DNA of 64,000 nucleotides. Source: PALSA-555 sp963821325 (GTDB lineage Bacteria; Actinomycetota; Acidimicrobiia; IMCC26256; PALSA-555). This document shows positions 35,747 to 44,389 of this stretch, one piece after another. The notes under the pieces are model-generated. The model did no database searches, was not told where the DNA came from, and worked only from the letters and a program-made list of their open reading frames with translations. The stretch lies in NCBI GenBank assembly GCA_963821325.1, contig CAWGDC010000005.1, forward strand, positions 186,001 to 250,000. Direction: 5' to 3'. Made by a program: the position numbers and the translations under genes. Each line of letters starts with the position of its first letter. The first letter of the stretch is position 1.

Positions 35747-36175
35747 ATGGGCGACGTCACCACACCCGAGGAGTGGCAGAAGCCGCTGCCCGCCGTCGAC
35801 GACGTGAACCGCGAGTTCTGGGCCGCGGCCGGCGAGGGGCGTCTCCTCATCCAGGCGTGCCCCCACTGCGGGCACCGCCAGTTCTATCCCCGGGCGTTGT
35901 GCACCGCGTGCGGCGACACCCCCGAGTGGCTCGAGTGCAGCGGGCGCGGCACCGTGCACACCTTCACCGTCATCCGCCAGATGGGGATGCGGCCGTTCCG
36001 TGACGAGCTCCCCTACGTCGTCGCCATGGTCGAGCTCGAGGAAGGGCCGCTCATGATGGGCAACGTGACCGACTGCGACCCCGAGACGGTGCGCATCGGG
36101 CTCCCGGTCGAGGCCCACTTCGTGCGCGCCGCCGACGACGTCGGCGTGCCCCTGTGGCGGCCCGCCGCCACCTGA
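35747..36175 (+). CDS. DUF35 OB-fold protein with rubredoxin-like zinc ribbon
   Basis: 142 residues. An N-terminal helix (DDVNREFWAAAGEGRLLIQ) leads into CPHCGHRQFYPRALCTACG, a four-Cys zinc ribbon, then an OB fold with GRGTVHTFTVIRQM, LPYVVAMVELEEGP and MMGNVTDCD. DUF35 proteins escort or activate thiolase-fold partners; in ChsH2 the DUF35 domain binds Ltp2. It starts 10 nt after the Ltp2-like gene, so the two probably form a complex. No separate MaoC-like ChsH1 gene lies beside them here. Confidence 0.9.
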   Translation: MGDVTTPEEWQKPLPAVDDVNREFWAAAGEGRLLIQACPHCGHRQFYPRALCTACGDTPEWLECSGRGTVHTFTVIRQMGMRPFRDELPYVVAMVELEEGPLMMGNVTDCDPETVRIGLPVEAHFVRAADDVGVPLWRPAAT

Positions 36176-36187
36176 TCCGGCCCGCGC

Positions 36188-36844
36188 TCAGCGGGGACGG
36201 CTGCCGTCGCGCGGTGCGATGAACACGATCGACGCCTCGGCGAGCAGCTCACCGTCGCAGCGAGACGTCGCGTCGACCCAGATCTTGCGGCCCTCCACGC
36301 GATCGACGTGCGCCTCGTAGTCGATGCGCCGCTCGAGGGGCGTGGGGCGCAGCATCCGCACCGTCAACGTGCCGGTGTAGCCGGCCTGCCCGGACGCCAC
36401 CTGCGCCGCGCCCATCAGATCGTCGAACGCGGCGGCGACGAACCCGCCATGCACGTGCCCGATCGGCCCCTCGTACGCACGGGAGTACACCGCGGTGCCG
36501 TGGGTGCCGTCCTCGCCGACCGTCCACTGCACCGGCGGGGCCAGCGGGTTGCTCCGCCCGCTGATCCCGCTGCGCTCGAGCAGCGACCCTTGCGCGCCTG
36601 GCTGGGATCCCAGCCCGCCGGTCGCCAGCAGGCTCGGCTGGTCCTCGAGCGCGTCGGCCAGCGTGCGCGCCGCGTCGGTGGCGGCCGCGACCGCGTCCGC
36701 GTCGGCCGTGCCGCTGTCGAGATGCGCGACGACCTCGATCACCCGCTTCACCTCTCGGACGAGTCGATGCTTGCGGGCGCGCGCCTCGGTCTCCGGCGGG
36801 TCGAAGCTGACATAGGTGCTGCGGGCATCGGGCGGCAGGCTCAC
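36188..36844 (-). CDS. PaaI-family hotdog thioesterase
   Basis: 218 residues. The N-terminal 110 are helical (LVREVKRVIEVVAHLD, DAARTLADALEDQPSLL). The C-terminal hotdog domain has SRAYEGPIGHVHGGFVAAAFDD with the HGG active-site turn, TGTLTVRMLRPTPLERRIDY and GRKIWVDATSRCDGELLAEA. It should hydrolyse acyl-CoA thioesters. It shares both halves with the frameshifted copy at 1365-2048, so the helical extension is a family trait. Last of a four-gene minus operon. Its possible -10 (TAGTCT, 36856-36851) coincides with the upstream gene's TAG stop, so it may simply be co-transcribed. Confidence 0.88.
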   Translation of the reverse strand: MSLPPDARSTYVSFDPPETEARARKHRLVREVKRVIEVVAHLDSGTADADAVAAATDAARTLADALEDQPSLLATGGLGSQPGAQGSLLERSGISGRSNPLAPPVQWTVGEDGTHGTAVYSRAYEGPIGHVHGGFVAAAFDDLMGAAQVASGQAGYTGTLTVRMLRPTPLERRIDYEAHVDRVEGRKIWVDATSRCDGELLAEASIVFIAPRDGSRPR

Positions 36845-36853
36845 CGCCGCAGA

Positions 36854-37618
36854 CTAGGAGCGAGCGGGCGCTCGCGTCGTCAGGCGGCGTGGCCCCGGCA
36901 CGCCGCGGAACTCGTAGGGCTCCGCGCCGCGGCCGGCGACGATCGTCGCGACGACGCCGGCGTCCTCGCGTCGGAGCAGACCGGCGACCGCGTCGGCCAC
37001 CTCGTCGGGGGCGAGCATCGGGCGCCCGGCGGCGACGATGCGGGCCTTGCGCTCGGCGTCGAGGAGCCCGGTGTCGACGCCCCCCGGGCAGATGGCGTGG
37101 AGTCGCACGCCGGCGGCCGCGAGCTGCGGGGCGGCGCTGCGCACGAAGCCGACGATCGCGTGCTTCGTCGCCGCGTACATCGGGTCGTCGGCGTACGGGC
37201 CGAGCCCGGCGAGCGACGCCGTGGCGACGATCGCGCCGCCGCCGGACGCCGCGACGACGGGCGCCAGCGTGTGCACGCCGAGCAGGACGCCGTCAAGGTT
37301 CACGGCGCGCACCCGGGCCAGCCGCTCCGTCGTGACGTCCAGGAACGGGACCGGCTCCGGGGCGGTCAGCACGCCGGCGTTCAGCGCCGCCCACTCGACG
37401 CGCCGGCCGGCCAGCTGGTCGGCGAGCGCCCGCCACGCCGCGGGATCGCCGACGTCGAGGTGCACGTACGTGCCCTGGATCTCGGACGCGACCGCCGCCC
37501 CGGGCTCGTCGACGACGTCGCACACCACGACGTCGGCGCCGTCACCGGCCAGCCGGCGCGCCGTCGCGGCCCCGATCCCGGAGGCCGCGCCGGTCACGAC
37601 CGCGACCCGGTCGCTCAC
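36854..37618 (-). CDS. Short-chain dehydrogenase/reductase
   Basis: 254 residues. TGAASGIG cofactor loop, LNAGVL at the NNAG position, catalytic Ser in TASLAGLG, YAATK (about residues 147-151), and CPGGVDTGLLD. Classical NAD(P)-dependent oxidoreductase with intact active site. It lacks the common VTGQxxxVDGG tail and ends GVPGPRRLTTRAPARS, so oligomer packing may differ. The preceding SDR ends 28 nt upstream, and the thioesterase begins 9 nt downstream. Confidence 0.9.
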   Translation of the reverse strand: MSDRVAVVTGAASGIGAATARRLAGDGADVVVCDVVDEPGAAVASEIQGTYVHLDVGDPAAWRALADQLAGRRVEWAALNAGVLTAPEPVPFLDVTTERLARVRAVNLDGVLLGVHTLAPVVAASGGGAIVATASLAGLGPYADDPMYAATKHAIVGFVRSAAPQLAAAGVRLHAICPGGVDTGLLDAERKARIVAAGRPMLAPDEVADAVAGLLRREDAGVVATIVAGRGAEPYEFRGVPGPRRLTTRAPARS

Positions 37619-37646
37619 CCGTCCGCCGGTCGGGGGCCAGGCCGTG

Positions 37647-38441
37647 TCACGCGTGCTCGAGTCGCGGCCGGTTGCGGGCGAGGTGCGCGCCGTTGTCCGA
37701 CAGCACCAGCTGGCCGGTGACGCCCCGGCCGAGGTCCGACGCCAGCGCGACGACGAGACGGGCGAGGTCGTCGGGCTCGTTCATCCGTCCGAGCGGGATC
37801 GAGTCGACCAGGGCCGTCACGTAGTCGTCGGAGAGCGCGGCGCGCACCGTGGGCGTGAGCGTGGTGCCGGGCGCGACGGCGAGGACCCGCACCCCAGCCG
37901 GCCCGAGCTCCACCGCCAGGGTCTGGGTGAGGTGGTTGATCGCCGCCTTCGCCGCACCGTAGGCGGCCAGGCCGAGCGCCGGCCGCGTGCTCTCCCCGGA
38001 GCTGACGTTGACGATCACGCCCCCGCGACCGGCGGCGAGCACGGCGCGGGCTTCGGCACGGCAGCACGCCGCGGTCAGCAGCAGGTTCTGGCGCACGATC
38101 TCGTCGACGAACCCGTCGTCCTGGTCCACGAACGGCGCCGTGCCCAACCCGGCGAGGCTGCCGACGTTGTTCACCGCGACGTCGAGGGCGCCCAGCGCGT
38201 CGACCGTCGCCTCGACGACCGCCGCCGCGGCGCCCGCGGCACGCAGGTCGGCCGGGCACGCCACCGCCCGGTGCCCCTCGGCGCGGACCTCGCCGACGGC
38301 GTCCTCGAGCGCCGCCACGTCGCGGTCGACGAGCGCGACGTCACACCCGGCGCGGGCGAGCCACCCGGCGACGGACCGGCCGATGCCGACGGCGGCGCCG
38401 GTCACGAGCGCGGCCTTCCCCGTCAGGCCCAGGTCGATCAC
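37647..38441 (-). CDS. Short-chain dehydrogenase/reductase
   Basis: 264 residues. TGAAVGIG cofactor loop, VNNVGS, catalytic Ser in VNVSSGEST, YGAAK (about residues 161-165), and GRGVTGQLVLSDNG tail. Active site complete. It overlaps the alcohol dehydrogenase stop by GTGA, so the two are coupled and may act in sequence on an alcohol/ketone pair. The substrate is unknown. Confidence 0.9.
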   Translation of the reverse strand: MIDLGLTGKAALVTGAAVGIGRSVAGWLARAGCDVALVDRDVAALEDAVGEVRAEGHRAVACPADLRAAGAAAAVVEATVDALGALDVAVNNVGSLAGLGTAPFVDQDDGFVDEIVRQNLLLTAACCRAEARAVLAAGRGGVIVNVSSGESTRPALGLAAYGAAKAAINHLTQTLAVELGPAGVRVLAVAPGTTLTPTVRAALSDDYVTALVDSIPLGRMNEPDDLARLVVALASDLGRGVTGQLVLSDNGAHLARNRPRLEHA

Positions 38442-39374
38442 GGCTCGAGCACCACCTTGATCGCGCCCGCGGCGCGATCGGCGGCGACCGCGAACGCCGC
38501 CGGGGCGTCGTCGAGGGGGAATCGGTGGGTGACGACCGTCCGCCGCGATCTCGGGGGTCCGCGCGAGCAGCGCGGCCGCGTCGTCGAGGTCCCGCCCGCC
38601 GGGATGGGCGCCGTACGTGTACGACCACCGGAACGCGAGCTCCTTCATGAGCGCCGGGATCCCGGGGATCGGCACCGGGCTCCAGTGCGTGCTGAGGAAC
38701 AGCACGAGGCCCCCGGGGCGGCACCGCGCCACGGCCTCGGCGAGCGCGCCCTCGGTCCCGGCGGCTTCGACCACGACGTCGTGCTCGCCGTCGCCGGCGA
38801 GGGTCGCGCCGAGGCGCTCGCCCGCCGCCTGCTGGTGGGGATGCCGGGCGACGAGCGTCGGGTCGGCGCCGAGGTCGGCGGCGCCGGCTACCGCCGCCAA
38901 GCCGATCGTGCCGCCCCCAACGACCGCGACGCGGGTGCCCGGACCGACCTCGCCGAGGCGCAGCCCGTGGATCGCGACGGCAAGGGGCTCGACCAGACAA
39001 GCGTCCGCGTCGTCGAGCCCGGCCGGCAGCGGCACGAGCGCCGCGTCCGGGACGACGACTCGCTCGGCGAGACCGCCATCGGCGCCGACGCCGAGCGCGC
39101 GTGCGGCACCCGTGCGGCACCGATGCGCCGCGCCCGTGCGGCATTGGTCGCACGTCCCGCACGGCTGGCTCGGGTCGACCGCGACGGCGGTGCCGTCCAC
39201 CAGCCGGCCGGCGAACTCGTGGCCGAGGGTGACCGGGAACGGCCCGCGGGCGACGAGGTGCAGGTCGCTCCCGCAGATGCCCGACGCGGTGACCTGCAGC
39301 GTCGCGCCGCCGCCGGTCGGCTCGGGCACGTCGAGGACCCGGACGCCCTCCGGCGTGACCCGGACCGCTCTCAC
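38438..39374 (-). CDS. Zinc-dependent alcohol dehydrogenase (MDR), frameshifted
   Basis: About 312 residues after one +1 shift near 38540. Catalytic-zinc site: SGICGSDLHL and TLGHEFAGRLVDG. Structural zinc: CGTCDQCRTGAAHRC, four Cys. Nucleotide-binding Rossmann motif VAVVGGGTIGLAAV. The C-terminus reads HRFPLDDAPAAFAVA and IKVVLEP. Shorter than typical 340-370-residue members because the substrate-lobe end is trimmed. First annotated member of the four-gene minus operon; GTG 39374 overlaps the stop of a short upstream reading frame by GTGA. Confidence 0.87.
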
Positions 39375-39472
39375 ACCGGCTCCCGGGACAGCCCGACCGC
39401 ACCCGGCACCTCGGCGATCGCCGCGTGACGCCACCGGCGAGCCGTGGGTGGCGCGTGATCCGGAAGAGCCAT
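39371..39472 (-). CDS. Possible 33-residue leader ORF before the alcohol dehydrogenase
   Basis: The frame MALPDHAPPTARRWRHAAIA... ends in TGA that overlaps GTG 39374 as GTGA, the coupling used by real gene pairs here. No motif is recognised. It may be a leader peptide, the tail of a frameshifted gene, or chance. TACACT (minus, 39506-39501) is a -10 candidate upstream. The rest of the 39473-39721 gap holds no other gene I can support. Confidence 0.25.
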   Translation of the reverse strand: MALPDHAPPTARRWRHAAIAEVPGAVGLSREPV

Positions 39473-39626
39473 GGTCCCTCGAGGCTGCACCGCGGCGCGC
39501 AGTGTACGGGCGGGTCCGACGGCCCGACGAGCGTCGCCCCTCGCCGCCGTCCACCCGCCGGGCTGCCCCGCCCCGGCTCGGGTGGCCGGGGCCTCGCCGG
39601 CCGCACCGCGAACCGCGGGACCCGTC

Positions 39627-39642
39627 TTGAAACACGTTTCAA
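39627..39642. promoter_or_regulatory. KstR-like palindromic operator, site 2, over a promoter
   Basis: TTGAAAC-AC-GTTTCAA, 7-bp arms. The inner 14 bases TGAAACACGTTTCA (39628-39641) fit TNNAACNNGTTNNA exactly. TTGAAA (39627-39632) could be a -35 with TAAGAC (39649-39654) as -10 at 16-nt spacing, so a bound repressor would cover the promoter of the binding-protein gene at 39722. Confidence 0.6.
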
Positions 39643-39721
39643 TCTCGGTAAGACTGCGGCCCGGCTGGGGGGTCGCGTGACACGCGTCGGCCCCCGGTTG
39701 GGATCCGACAGGGGGGATCAC

Positions 39722-41047
39722 GTGAGTCGTTTCCGTGGGATGGCGATCGCGGTAGTCGTGGGGCTGGTGAGCGTGGGGACCGCCAGCGGAGCCCTCGCCC
39801 AGTCGAGTGGCGGCGCGAACAAGGCGACCGACGTCGGCGTGACCGCGAGCACCATCCGGATCGCCGTCGTCGCCGACGTCGACAACTCGCTCCAGCCGGG
39901 CCTCTTCGGGGGCTCGGTGGCCGGCGTGCAGGCCGCGGCCCGCTACATCAACGCCAACGGCGGGGTCGCCGGGCGCAAGCTCATCGTCGACTTCATCGAC
40001 TCGAAACTGAGCGACAGCGAAGCGGTCAACGCCGTCATCACGGCCTGCAGCCACGACTTCGCGCTCGTCGGCACGTCCGCGCTGTTCCTGAACAACGTCG
40101 ACGACATCACCAGCTGCAAGGACATCAACGGGGCCGCCACCGGCATCCCGGACCTGCCGGTCGTGACGACCGAGGTCGTGCAGCAGTGCGACCCCGACTC
40201 GTACCCGGTCAACCCGCCCCAGATCGAGTGCCAGACCCAGGGCGCCCACCCGCAGACCTACCGGGCCCAGGCCGGCCGGGCCTTCTACTTCCAGCAGAAG
40301 TTCGGGAAGAGCCTCCACGGCATCTACATGCTCACCGGTGACCTGCAGAGCGCGAAGAGCGCCAACCAGGTGACGGCGAGCTCCGTGGTGAAGCTCGGGA
40401 TCAAGTCCGACGACACGATCACCATCTCGGCGGTCGCACCGCAGAGCGCCTACACCCCGGCCGCCCAGACGATGAAGAACTCGAACTCGAACTTCGCGGA
40501 GGTCGAGCTCGCCTACAGCCAGACCGTCGACCTGCGCAAGGAGGCGTCGCTGCAGGGCGTCGTGAACCCCAACATCGTCTGGTCCTGCACGGTGCAGTGC
40601 TACAACCCGCAGTTCCTCACCCAGGGTGGGACGTCCGTCGAGGGGGAGTACGTCTCGCTCGGGTTCCTGCCCGACATCGAGGGCAAGTACAACAAGGCCG
40701 TCGCCGGCTTCGACAAGTTCACCGACCCGACGAAGCGCGACGGGTTCGCCGCCGACGCCTTCGCCGCCGGGCTGCTGCTCAGAGACGCGATCAACGCTGC
40801 CGTGGCGAAGACCGGGAACAACGGCCTGACCCGCAAGGCCGTGTTCGCGGCGCTGAACAACATCCACGCGTTCACCGCGGACGGCATGCTCGGCACCACC
40901 GACATCGCCGGGCGGGTGCCGTCGCCGTGCTACATGCTGACGCAGGTCAAGAACGGCAAGTACGTGCGCGTCTACCCGACCAAGCCGGGGACGCTGGACT
41001 GCTCGAAGCGCAACCTGGTCACGTTCCAGCTCGACGTCCCGGACTAG
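39722..41047 (+). CDS. LivJ-type ABC transporter substrate-binding protein
   Basis: 441 residues. Signal peptide at 1-26 (RFRGMAIAVVVGLVSVGTAS, cleavage after ALA) without a lipobox Cys, so probably secreted rather than lipid-anchored, unusual for a one-membrane cell. IRIAVVADVDNSLQPG starts the periplasmic-binding fold; AAARYINANGGVAGRKL is the LivJ signature. Several Cys pairs (VQQCDPD, IECQTQ, SCTVQCYN) suggest extracellular disulfides. RBS AGGGGGGA 5 nt before GTG 39722. Such proteins bind amino acids, urea, aromatic acids or steroid-derived acids; ligand unknown. Promoter carries a KstR-like site. Confidence 0.9.
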   Translation: MSRFRGMAIAVVVGLVSVGTASGALAQSSGGANKATDVGVTASTIRIAVVADVDNSLQPGLFGGSVAGVQAAARYINANGGVAGRKLIVDFIDSKLSDSEAVNAVITACSHDFALVGTSALFLNNVDDITSCKDINGAATGIPDLPVVTTEVVQQCDPDSYPVNPPQIECQTQGAHPQTYRAQAGRAFYFQQKFGKSLHGIYMLTGDLQSAKSANQVTASSVVKLGIKSDDTITISAVAPQSAYTPAAQTMKNSNSNFAEVELAYSQTVDLRKEASLQGVVNPNIVWSCTVQCYNPQFLTQGGTSVEGEYVSLGFLPDIEGKYNKAVAGFDKFTDPTKRDGFAADAFAAGLLLRDAINAAVAKTGNNGLTRKAVFAALNNIHAFTADGMLGTTDIAGRVPSPCYMLTQVKNGKYVRVYPTKPGTLDCSKRNLVTFQLDVPD

Positions 41048-41109
41048 GCAGCACGGCGTCGCACCGCAGCCGCGCCCGGGGGCGGACACACCGTCCCCGC
41101 GACGCGTCC

Positions 41110-41128
41110 CGACGGTGACGCGCCGTCG
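41110..41128 (+). other. Intergenic hairpin between binding protein and ATPase genes
   Basis: CGACGG-TGACGCG-CCGTCG, a 6-bp stem and 7-nt loop in the 126-nt gap. It could lower expression of the ATPase relative to the binding protein. No T-tract follows. Confidence 0.25.
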
Positions 41129-41173
41129 AGCGCCCACGGTGACGACGCGCCGGAGCGGCGGCGAGGAGCCACG

Positions 41174-42703
41174 ATGAGTCTGCTCAGCTGCCAGGCAGTG
41201 GCGGTCAGCTTCGGGGGGCTGCGCGCCCTCGACGAGGTCACCCTCGACGTGCCGCCGGGCAAGATCACCGGTCTCATCGGGCCGAACGGCGCCGGCAAGA
41301 CGACGCTGTTCAACGCGGTCTGTGGGCTCCAGCCGCTGCACAGCGGCCGGATCAGCCTCGACGACCGCGACATCACGAGCGAGCGCCCCCACAAGCGGGC
41401 CCGGCTCGGCATTGCCAGGACCTTCCAGCGCCTCGAGACGTTCGGGACGCTCAGCGTGCGCGACAACGTGCTCGTCGCCGCCGAGATGCGCCGCGGCTGG
41501 TCGCGGGAGCGGTTCAAGCCGGGGGACCTCACCGACGAGCTCGTGGATCGGGTCGGGTTGACGGGGGTCGCCGGCCAGCGGGTCGACAAGCTGCCCACCG
41601 GGACGCAGCGCCTCGTCGAGGTGGCCCGCGCCCTCGCGACGAAGCCCCGGGTCCTGTTGCTCGACGAGCCCTCGGCCGGTCTGAACGACACCGAGACAAA
41701 GTCCCTGTCGGTGCTGCTCCGCGAGCTCGCGGGCACCGACCTGGCCATCCTCCTCGTCGAGCACGACATGGGCCTGGTCATGGGGACGTCGGACGGGATC
41801 CACGTCCTCGACTTCGGGCGCATCATCGCCACCGGCACCCCCGAGCAGGTGCAGGCCAACCCGCTCGTGCGCGCCGCGTACCTCGGCGAAGGCGACGAGG
41901 CCGAGGAGGTCCCGCCCGACCAGCGCGCCCTGCTCGAAGCCGTCGTCGTCCACGAGCCCCCAGCGACCTCCACCGCGAGCGGGGCGGCCAGCCCCGACAC
42001 CGCCGTCCTCGAGCTGCACGAGGTGCGCGCCGGCTACGGGACCATCAACGTCCTCGACGGCGTCACGCTGCGGCTCCAGCCACGCCAGGTCTTCGCGCTC
42101 CTCGGACCCAACGGCGCCGGCAAGAGCACCACCTTGAAAGTCGCGAGCGGCCAGCTCCGACCCACGGCGGGGACCGTGTCGTTCAACGGCGAGGTCGTCA
42201 ACGGGTGGGCCCCCGACCGGCTCGCCCGCGCCGGGCTGTGCACCATCCCCGAGGGTCGCGGCGTGTTCCCGAACCTGTCGGTGCTCGAGAACCTGCGCAT
42301 GATCACCTACAGCGGGGTGTCGCTGCGCGACGTCGAGGAGCGCGCCTTCGAACGGTTCCCTCGCCTCGGCGAACGTCGCAAGCAGGTCGCCGGGACCCTG
42401 TCCGGCGGCGAGCAGCAGATGCTCTCGATGGCCCGCGCCATGGCCACCGACCCGAAGGTGCTGATGCTCGACGAGCTGTCCATGGGCCTCGCCCCGCTCA
42501 TCGTCGAGGAGCTCTACGAGGTCGTCGGTCGCATCGCCGCCGAGGACGTGGCGATCCTCATCGTCGAGCAGTTCGCCCACGAGGTCCTGGGCGTCGCGAA
42601 CGCCGCGTCCATCATGCTGCACGGCCGGATCCAGTACACCGGAACGCCCGCCGAGGTCGGTGAGACGCTCCAGCGGGCCTACCTGGGCGGCGCCGTCGAC
42701 TGA
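41174..42703 (+). CDS. Fused LivG-LivF branched-chain-type ABC transporter ATPases
   Basis: 509 residues with two complete nucleotide-binding domains. N-half (1-245, LivG-like): GPNGAGKTTLFNAVCG, LGIARTFQRLETFGTLSV, signature deviating to LPTGTQRLVEVARAL, and VLLLDEPSAGLND. A linker of about 35 residues (TSTASGAASPDT) follows. C-half (280-509, LivF-like): GPNGAGKSTTLKVASG, IPEGRGVFPNLSV, LSGGEQQMLSMARAM, and LMLDELSMGLAP. LivG and LivF are normally separate. No LivH or LivM permease gene is present nearby. RBS GAGGAG before ATG 41174. Confidence 0.92.
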   Translation: MSLLSCQAVAVSFGGLRALDEVTLDVPPGKITGLIGPNGAGKTTLFNAVCGLQPLHSGRISLDDRDITSERPHKRARLGIARTFQRLETFGTLSVRDNVLVAAEMRRGWSRERFKPGDLTDELVDRVGLTGVAGQRVDKLPTGTQRLVEVARALATKPRVLLLDEPSAGLNDTETKSLSVLLRELAGTDLAILLVEHDMGLVMGTSDGIHVLDFGRIIATGTPEQVQANPLVRAAYLGEGDEAEEVPPDQRALLEAVVVHEPPATSTASGAASPDTAVLELHEVRAGYGTINVLDGVTLRLQPRQVFALLGPNGAGKSTTLKVASGQLRPTAGTVSFNGEVVNGWAPDRLARAGLCTIPEGRGVFPNLSVLENLRMITYSGVSLRDVEERAFERFPRLGERRKQVAGTLSGGEQQMLSMARAMATDPKVLMLDELSMGLAPLIVEELYEVVGRIAAEDVAILIVEQFAHEVLGVANAASIMLHGRIQYTGTPAEVGETLQRAYLGGAVD

Positions 42704-42710
42704 CCGGCCG

Positions 42711-43518
42711 TCACGGCGCGTACGTCCCGTCGTCGCGGCGGACCCAGCCCGCCGCGGCGTGGCTGCCCCCGTCGACGTGCAGCACCGTCCCCGTCACCCA
42801 GCGGGCCAGGTCCGACGCCAGGTACACGACCGCGCCCGCGGCGTCGTCGACGTCACCCCAGCCGAGCGGCACCTTGCGGCCGTACGCCTCGCGCTGCCCC
42901 GCGTCGACTGCCTCGGCCAGGTCGGCGTCGCCCGGGGTGGGCATCGCGTCCGGCGCGACCGCGTTGACCCGGATGTGACGCGGCGCCAGCTCGAGCGCCA
43001 ACGTCTTCGTCAGGCTCTCCACCGCGGCCTTCATGGCGGCGTACACCCCGAATCCCGGCGCGGCCCGCGACGCCTCCACCGACGTCACGTTCACGATCGA
43101 CCCCCCGTCGCGGAGCAGCGGCGTGGCGCCCCGCACGAAATGGGTGACGCTGGTGAAGTTCTCGTCGATGAGCGACCGCTGCCCCTTCTCGCTCACCGAG
43201 GCGAACGGCGCGTAGAACCCACCGCCCGCGTTGTTCACGAGCACGTCGACGTGCCCGTAGGCGTCGGCGACCACGTCGAGCCACGCCGCGCACCGCGTCC
43301 CCATCGCGGACGTCGAGCACCCCCGGCACGCAGCGCCGCCCGACGGCCTCGACGCCCGCCGCCGTCTCCGCGAGGCCCGCCTCGCTCCGGTCGCACGCCG
43401 CCAGGTCCGCGCCGAAGCGGGCCAGGGTGAGCGCCGTGGCCGCCCCGATACCCTGCGCCGCGCCCGTCACGAGGGCGACGCGGCCGTCGAGCGCCACCGC
43501 CTCGGGACCGAACGCCAC
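42711..43518 (-). CDS. Short-chain dehydrogenase/reductase, frameshifted
   Basis: About 268 residues after one +1 shift near 43300. N-terminus: VALVTGAAQGIGAATALTL. After the shift: VDVLVNNAGGGFYAPF, catalytic Ser in VNVTSVEAS, YAAMK, IRVNAVAPDAMPTPGD and a WVTGTVLHVDGGS tail. All catalytic residues intact. It converges on the LivG-LivF gene with 7 nt between stops. The crotonase gene lies 6 nt upstream of it on the same strand, so the pair is an operon for successive beta-oxidation-like steps. Confidence 0.88.
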
Positions 43519-43524
43519 CCCGAC

Positions 43525-44310
43525 CTACCGGACCCGTGCCGGGACCCGGGCGCCGGCCTCGAAGCGCCGCTGCCCCTCGGCGATGACGTCGGGGTCGTTG
43601 CCCAAACCGATGTAGACCTTCGCCATGGTGAGCGCCTGGGACCGGGTCAGCTCGCGTGCCAGCCAGATCGACCGGACCGTGCCCTGCGCGACGAGCGGCG
43701 GCACCGACGCGATCTCGGCGGCGACGGCCTGCGCGCGGGCCACGAGCTGGTCGGCGGCCACGACCTCTTGCACCAGCCCGACCTGATGCGCCCGCCGGGC
43801 GGACAGCCGCTCGTGGTTCCCGAGCAGCGTGAGCCGCATGATCTCGCCGAACGGCATCCGGGCCAGCATGAGGATCGGCTCGAACGCCGCGGTCATCCCG
43901 TACGTGACGTGCGGGTCGAAGAACGTGGCGTGCTCCGCGGCCAGGATGGTCTCGACCTCCCCGAGCAGGTAGAACGCCCCGCCGCACGCCATCCCGTTCA
44001 CCGCCGCGACCACCGGCTTCCAGCAGTCGGCCGTCTTCGGGCCGATCGACAGACCCGGGTCGTCCATCATCCACGGGCCGCTCGGCTGGGGGATCACGTC
44101 GCCCCGGTCGATGCCGGTGCAGAACGCCCGCTCACCCGCACCGGTCAGCACCACCGCCCGCACCGCGTCGTCGACGCGCAGGCTCCGCCACAGCGCCGCC
44201 AGCTCGCGGGTCATCGTCGTGTCGAAGCTGTTCAGCCGATCCGGTCGGTCGAGTGTGACCGTCGCGACGCCGTCGACCACGTCGTAGCGCAACGTCTCCC
44301 AGTCAGGCAC
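43525..44310 (-). CDS. Enoyl-CoA hydratase/isomerase
   Basis: 261 residues, complete. VATVTLDRPDRLNSFDTTM, AVVLTGAGERAFCTGIDRGD (oxyanion segment), KPVVAAVNGMACGGAFYLLG and a FFDPHVTYGMTAAFEPILM active-site loop. The catalytic-Glu position of the loop is not conserved in the usual form, so the exact reaction is uncertain. A minus-strand TAGCCT box ends 7 nt before GTG 44310, so it is probably leaderless. It heads an operon with the SDR at 42711. Confidence 0.9.
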   Translation of the reverse strand: MPDWETLRYDVVDGVATVTLDRPDRLNSFDTTMTRELAALWRSLRVDDAVRAVVLTGAGERAFCTGIDRGDVIPQPSGPWMMDDPGLSIGPKTADCWKPVVAAVNGMACGGAFYLLGEVETILAAEHATFFDPHVTYGMTAAFEPILMLARMPFGEIMRLTLLGNHERLSARRAHQVGLVQEVVAADQLVARAQAVAAEIASVPPLVAQGTVRSIWLARELTRSQALTMAKVYIGLGNDPDVIAEGQRRFEAGARVPARVR

Positions 44311-44316
44311 CGTCTG

Positions 44317-44322
44317 AGGCTA
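44317..44322 (-). promoter_or_regulatory. Minus-strand -10 box TAGCCT for the crotonase/SDR operon
   Basis: TAGCCT (44322 to 44317) ends 7 nt before GTG 44310; no ribosome site lies between. Confidence 0.5.
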
Positions 44323-44389
44323 CCGAGCAGGCAGGCACACCACCCGGGCCGTTGCCCGCCCCCGCGGCCGCGGCGAGCGAGGAGGAGCG

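Noticed and set aside
39371..42622. A 1083-codon open frame on the minus strand
   Set aside because: It runs antisense to the binding protein and the LivG-LivF ATPase, which have clear motifs. Its composition is the Val/Gly/Arg/Asp-rich shadow expected in GC-rich DNA. Only its last 33 codons are kept as a weak leader ORF.
42701..42713. TGACCGGCCGTCA near-palindrome
   Set aside because: Again formed by the two convergent stop codons of the ATPase and SDR genes, not in a promoter region.
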